From Photorhabdus caribbeanensis (lineage in GTDB: Bacteria; Pseudomonadota; Gammaproteobacteria; Enterobacterales; Enterobacteriaceae), in NCBI RefSeq assembly GCF_018448885.1, contig NZ_RCWB01000001.1, positions 62,001 through 126,000 of the forward strand: a DNA stretch of 64,000 nucleotides, given 5' to 3'. Both the position numbers and the translations under genes were made by a program. Shown piece after piece: positions 60,880 through 64,000 of the stretch; within the stretch, counting starts at the first letter, position 1, and each line of letters starts with the position of its first letter. The notes under the pieces are model-generated. The model saw only the letters and a program-made list of their open reading frames with translations, did no database searches and was not told the DNA's origin.

Positions 60880-61000
60880 CTAGCTAAACAAGATTGAACG
60901 CTTGTGGCAATCATTACATGAAACGGTAACACGAAATCATTGTTGTCAGTATATGTGGCAGAGTTCATGAAGGCGAACAACAATCTGGAATGAAAAAAAT
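60880..61000 (+). pseudogene. IS630-type transposase remnant
   Basis: The segment encodes NKIERLWQSLHETVTRNHCC followed by QYMWQ and, after a frame change, FMKANNNLE. This matches the conserved end of IS630-family DDE transposases (N-x-IERLW...VTRN). Stops and shifts precede and follow it. It shows that an insertion sequence once lay in this rearranged island. Confidence 0.7.
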
Positions 61001-61091
61001 AAGTGTACCCCATATGAAAGCTTATTTAGTCTATGCTGTCGGACCTGCGGGTCTATTCAGCTTCCCCTAATCCCCGCTTCAGGTGCAAAAA

Positions 61092-61991
61092 TTAGTCACG
61101 ACAATACATCCGAAAAAGTCTAGCCAAATGTTCTCCTGCGGGAGTTAACTTTGTATCTCTTCGTTGAACAAGGCAAAAAGTTGCAAACGGAAGCTCCTCT
61201 TTAAGGTTTAACGCCACAAATTGCTGGTTGAACAGAGTCTCATCAACCACATCCACAGCTACAATAGTTACAAAGTCACTTTTAGAAACTAAACTCATGC
61301 AAGCCATTAATGTTTCACACGTGACACTAAAGACAGGTGGATTATCCAACGATGAGAACATCTCAAATAACCTGCGATAGTAGGTGCCTTTCGGTGTTGG
61401 CATGGTCCAGTCACAATCAACTAATTCGCCTAAAGAGGTTGCATGCACTTTTGGATGTCCTTTTCGTACAATCACTTTGTACTCTTTTTTCATCAGTTTT
61501 TCGAAGCTCAATTCTGCATCTAAGCTGCCTGGATAATAGGTGTTCACGGTAAAATTCAGTTCACCTTGTCTGAGCTGAGGTAGCATAGTCAATAACTGTC
61601 CCTCAACAACTCTTAATTTTACTGTAGGATAATCACGGTGAAACTGTGTAATCACCTTTGGCATAATCGTACGTGCAATACTGCCAGCTACGCCAATATT
61701 GACTACACCACCAATCAAGCCAACTCGTTGCTGAATATCTTCCTGTGCAATTCGAAGCTCCTCAAGTATCAAACTGGCGCGTTGTAAAAAACTTTTTCCA
61801 CACTCTGTCAAATGAATACCCTGGTTACTGCGTATAAATAATTTTGCACCAAGTGAATCTTCTAGTTCGCGAATCGATTTAGTTAAAGCAGGTTGTGAGA
61901 GTGACAGAAACCGACTAGCCGCTCTGATACTGCCATGACGGTAAATTTCAACAAAAGCGCGCAGTTGATTGAGTTTTATTGGTGTCGTCAT
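61092..61991 (-). CDS. abgR: LysR-type regulator of the abg operon
   Basis: A 299-residue LTTR. Helix-turn-helix at residues 4-60 (IKLNQLRAFVEIYRHGSIRA; ASRFLSLSQPALTKSIRELE). The ligand-binding half includes IARTIMPKVITQFHRDYPTV and a C-terminal TPAGEHLARLFRMY. Length and context match E. coli AbgR, which is divergently placed from abgA and activates it. The 269-bp intergenic region is AT-rich and should hold the shared operator. Confidence 0.88.
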   Translation of the reverse strand: MTTPIKLNQLRAFVEIYRHGSIRAASRFLSLSQPALTKSIRELEDSLGAKLFIRSNQGIHLTECGKSFLQRASLILEELRIAQEDIQQRVGLIGGVVNIGVAGSIARTIMPKVITQFHRDYPTVKLRVVEGQLLTMLPQLRQGELNFTVNTYYPGSLDAELSFEKLMKKEYKVIVRKGHPKVHATSLGELVDCDWTMPTPKGTYYRRLFEMFSSLDNPPVFSVTCETLMACMSLVSKSDFVTIVAVDVVDETLFNQQFVALNLKEELPFATFCLVQRRDTKLTPAGEHLARLFRMYCRD

Positions 61992-62260
61992 TTTTCTCTC
62001 TTGCGATAACTTTTAATTATATAGATAAAGATAATTGTATCTTACTTGAACAAAATTTATTGTGTACATTAAAAATCAGTAATGAAAAATCGGACTGTAT
62101 TTAAAATTCGGCAAAAAAATTTTTTAATTATTAAGACAATAAAATTTTAAAAAATAAACTAATTCAATTAAAATTAAATAAATATTTTTAATAAAATCAA
62201 TCTTGGTGAAATAAACCAAATATATTCTATTCTCCGCGATAACTAAAAGAGATAATTATT

Positions 62261-63586
62261 ATGGGCACTTCATTAAGCGAATCTATTCAGCAAATTGTTG
62301 GACAATTACGAAACTGGCGTCGTGATTTCCACCATTTTGCTGAATCAGGTTGGTTCGAATTCAGAACAGCAACGATTGTGGCGGATGAACTACACCGTTT
62401 GGGTTATAGCCTGAAAATGGGAAAAGACGTTATCAAGGCTGACGCACGAATGGGCTTACCTTCAGAACAGGCATTACAAGCGCAAGAACAGCGTGCTATT
62501 AAACAGGGCGCTCTGACGGAATGGCTACCCCATTTTTCAGGCGGGTTTACCGGCATTGTCGCGACACTCGATACAGGAAAGCCTGGACCAACATTGGCTT
62601 TTCGGGTGGATATGGATGCGCTTGACCTGAATGAGGAACAAACTCACGTACACCGTCCTTACGCTGAAGGCTTTTCCTCTTGCAATACACAGATGATGCA
62701 TGCTTGTGGTCATGATGGTCATACAGCGATCGGATTAGGACTCGCTTGTATATTGAAAAAATATGAAAGCCAACTAGCCGGAAAAATCAAACTGATTTTT
62801 CAACCTGCGGAAGAAGGAACTCGTGGTGCAAAATCAATGGTTGAAGCGGGAGTTGTCGATGATGTTGATTTCTTTATCGCTATCCATATTGGCACTGGTG
62901 TACCTCAAGGCGAATTGGTCTGTGGGAGTAATAATTTTCTTGCTACTACCAAAATCGATGTTACTTATCGTGGTGTTGCCTCCCATTCTGGTGCAAAACC
63001 AGAAGCGGGAAAAAATGCACTGTTAGCCGCAGCTCAAGCAACCTTAGGACTATACGCTATTTCTCACCATAGCGAAGGCAGCTCACGCATTAATGTCGGA
63101 GTGCTACAGGCAGGCATTGGCCGTAACGTTATTCCTGACTATGCATTAATGAAAGTGGAAACTCGTGGTGAAACTAATGAGATCAATGCATTTGTTTACC
63201 GTCAAGCTCTCAATATCATTGAAGGCGCGGCAAAAATGCAGGGGGTTGAATATGGAATACAGTTAATGGGAGCCGCTCAAAGTAGCCAGCCTAGCCCAGT
63301 ATGGGTCGATTTCATTTATCAACAGGCTCAACAATATATCCCAGAGCTTTCATCTGTTGTCAAAAGCCGTCAGCAAGCTGCCGGATCAGAGGACGCGACC
63401 TATTTTATGGAACACGTCAAATCGAATGGTGGTCAAGCCACTTACCTTATTTTCGGTACAGCACTCAGCGCAGGTCATCATAATGAACGGTTTGACTTTG
63501 ATGAAAACGTGATGACCACCGTAGTGAAAACATTAGCCACTATCGCCCTTAACCTGCCTGATTTCGGAGTTCATCACCATGAATAA
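62261..63586 (+). CDS. abgA: p-aminobenzoyl-glutamate hydrolase subunit A
   Basis: A 441-residue M20-family metallopeptidase subunit. Metal ligands are in MHACGHDGHTAIG, QPAEEGTRGAKSM and the C-terminal AGHHNERFDFDEN. The N-terminal RNWRRDFHHFAESGWFEFRT is characteristic of AbgA. With AbgB it cleaves p-aminobenzoyl-glutamate, a folate breakdown product, to p-aminobenzoate and glutamate in the cytoplasm. The abgB start lies inside its last codons. Confidence 0.92.
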   Translation: MGTSLSESIQQIVGQLRNWRRDFHHFAESGWFEFRTATIVADELHRLGYSLKMGKDVIKADARMGLPSEQALQAQEQRAIKQGALTEWLPHFSGGFTGIVATLDTGKPGPTLAFRVDMDALDLNEEQTHVHRPYAEGFSSCNTQMMHACGHDGHTAIGLGLACILKKYESQLAGKIKLIFQPAEEGTRGAKSMVEAGVVDDVDFFIAIHIGTGVPQGELVCGSNNFLATTKIDVTYRGVASHSGAKPEAGKNALLAAAQATLGLYAISHHSEGSSRINVGVLQAGIGRNVIPDYALMKVETRGETNEINAFVYRQALNIIEGAAKMQGVEYGIQLMGAAQSSQPSPVWVDFIYQQAQQYIPELSSVVKSRQQAAGSEDATYFMEHVKSNGGQATYLIFGTALSAGHHNERFDFDENVMTTVVKTLATIALNLPDFGVHHHE

Positions 63587-64000
63587 TTCGTTAACTGAAT
63601 TCATCCATGAATACATTGAGCAACGCCAAAGTGATTTTATTCACCTTAGCGATAAGATTTGGGAACACCCTGAGACTCGTTTTGAAGAAACCTTTTCTGC
63701 GGAGCTGCTTGCAAGTGCGTTAGAAAATGAAGGGTTTGTTGTTCAGCGAGGGGTAGGCAATATTGAGACCGCGTTTATTGCCAGTTATGGCAGTGGATGC
63801 CCTGTGATTGCTTTACTTGGCGAGTATGATGCACTGGCTGGTTTAAGCCAAAAAGCGGGCTGTTGTGAACCTAATCCTGTGGTTAAAGATGGTCACGGTC
63901 ACGGGTGTGGGCATAATTTACTGGGGACAGCCGCACTTGCTGCTGCATTTACAGTGAAAGCCTGGCTGCAAAAAAATCAACAACCTGGAACTGTACGGTT
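63579..64000 (+). CDS. abgB: p-aminobenzoyl-glutamate hydrolase subunit B (3' end outside window)
   Basis: The first 140 codons of the partner subunit are visible: SDKIWEHPETRFEETFSAEL, ALLGEYDALAGLSQKAGC and the metal motif GHGHGCGHNLLGTAALAAA. ATG 63579 overlaps the abgA stop by 8 bp, so the subunits are translationally coupled. The AbgT importer is expected next but lies beyond the window. Confidence 0.9.
   Translation, partial: MNNSLTEFIHEYIEQRQSDFIHLSDKIWEHPETRFEETFSAELLASALENEGFVVQRGVGNIETAFIASYGSGCPVIALLGEYDALAGLSQKAGCCEPNPVVKDGHGHGCGHNLLGTAALAAAFTVKAWLQKNQQPGTVR

Noticed and set aside
1-64000. CRISPR array
   Set aside because: No regularly spaced repeats with unique spacers were seen; the 9-mer cluster at 18.7-19.0 kb is too short and irregular.

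Overview
The window looks like a chromosomal segment of an entomopathogenic enterobacterium, most likely Photorhabdus (Xenorhabdus is the alternative). The reasons are moderate GC with AT-rich intergenic DNA, two 127-bp ERIC repeats, and several LuxR-type regulators with a PAS4-like N-terminus, a family greatly expanded in Photorhabdus. The host backbone carries the end of a tehB-like methyltransferase, an FGGY pentulose kinase, an AlsT-type sodium:alanine symporter, an aldehyde dehydrogenase, a Fur-box-preceded metal-chelate binding protein, a lipoprotein, an mgtE gene behind an M-box magnesium riboswitch, and the abgR/abgAB locus, which is cut by the window end.

A 42.2-kb prophage (3393-45651) is inserted inside the symporter gene. 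A 20-bp direct repeat, TTTAGGTAAAAAATGGGCTT, marks attL and attR, and joining the two repeats restores an uninterrupted symporter frame. Order from the left: integrase (+); a leftward early operon (excisionase-like protein, helicase, nucleases, family A DNA polymerase, ssDNA-binding-like protein, small accessory genes); a CI-like repressor and Cro-like protein with repeated 16-bp operators on both sides; a VapE-type primase-helicase followed by a cluster of GGAACCACC repeats that could be an origin; a Q antiterminator with its terminator; holin, endolysin and nested Rz/Rz1; terminase; head genes; a contractile tail of the compact type (DUF3383 sheath, DUF3277 tube, baseplate plug, gp138-like spike, gp25, gpJ, DUF2612, fibre, fibre assembly). 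It is therefore a myovirus-like prophage and most modules look intact.

Two -1 frameshift signals are visible. One is the expected tail-chaperone site (T TTT TTG). The other is unexpected: the large terminase has no ATG, GTG or TTG before its Walker A motif, and its frame is -1 to the small terminase. A G GGA AAA heptamer, a 6-nt spacer and a perfect 9-bp stem sit at the junction, which predicts a TerS-TerL fusion. A separate cargo block (38325-40435) between baseplate hub and spike has its own promoter, palindrome and flanking terminators, with four genes I cannot assign to virion structure.

To the right, 52.7-61.0 kb is a decayed, rearranged island. It holds two intact PAS4-LuxR genes and two fragments, one intact NhaC-type antiporter plus two broken copies, two truncated PatB/MalY aminotransferase genes, a LacI-type regulator, a Ner/Nlp-like protein and an IS630-type transposase remnant. 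One broken piece is an in-frame antiporter/LuxR chimera joined exactly at the LuxR start codon.
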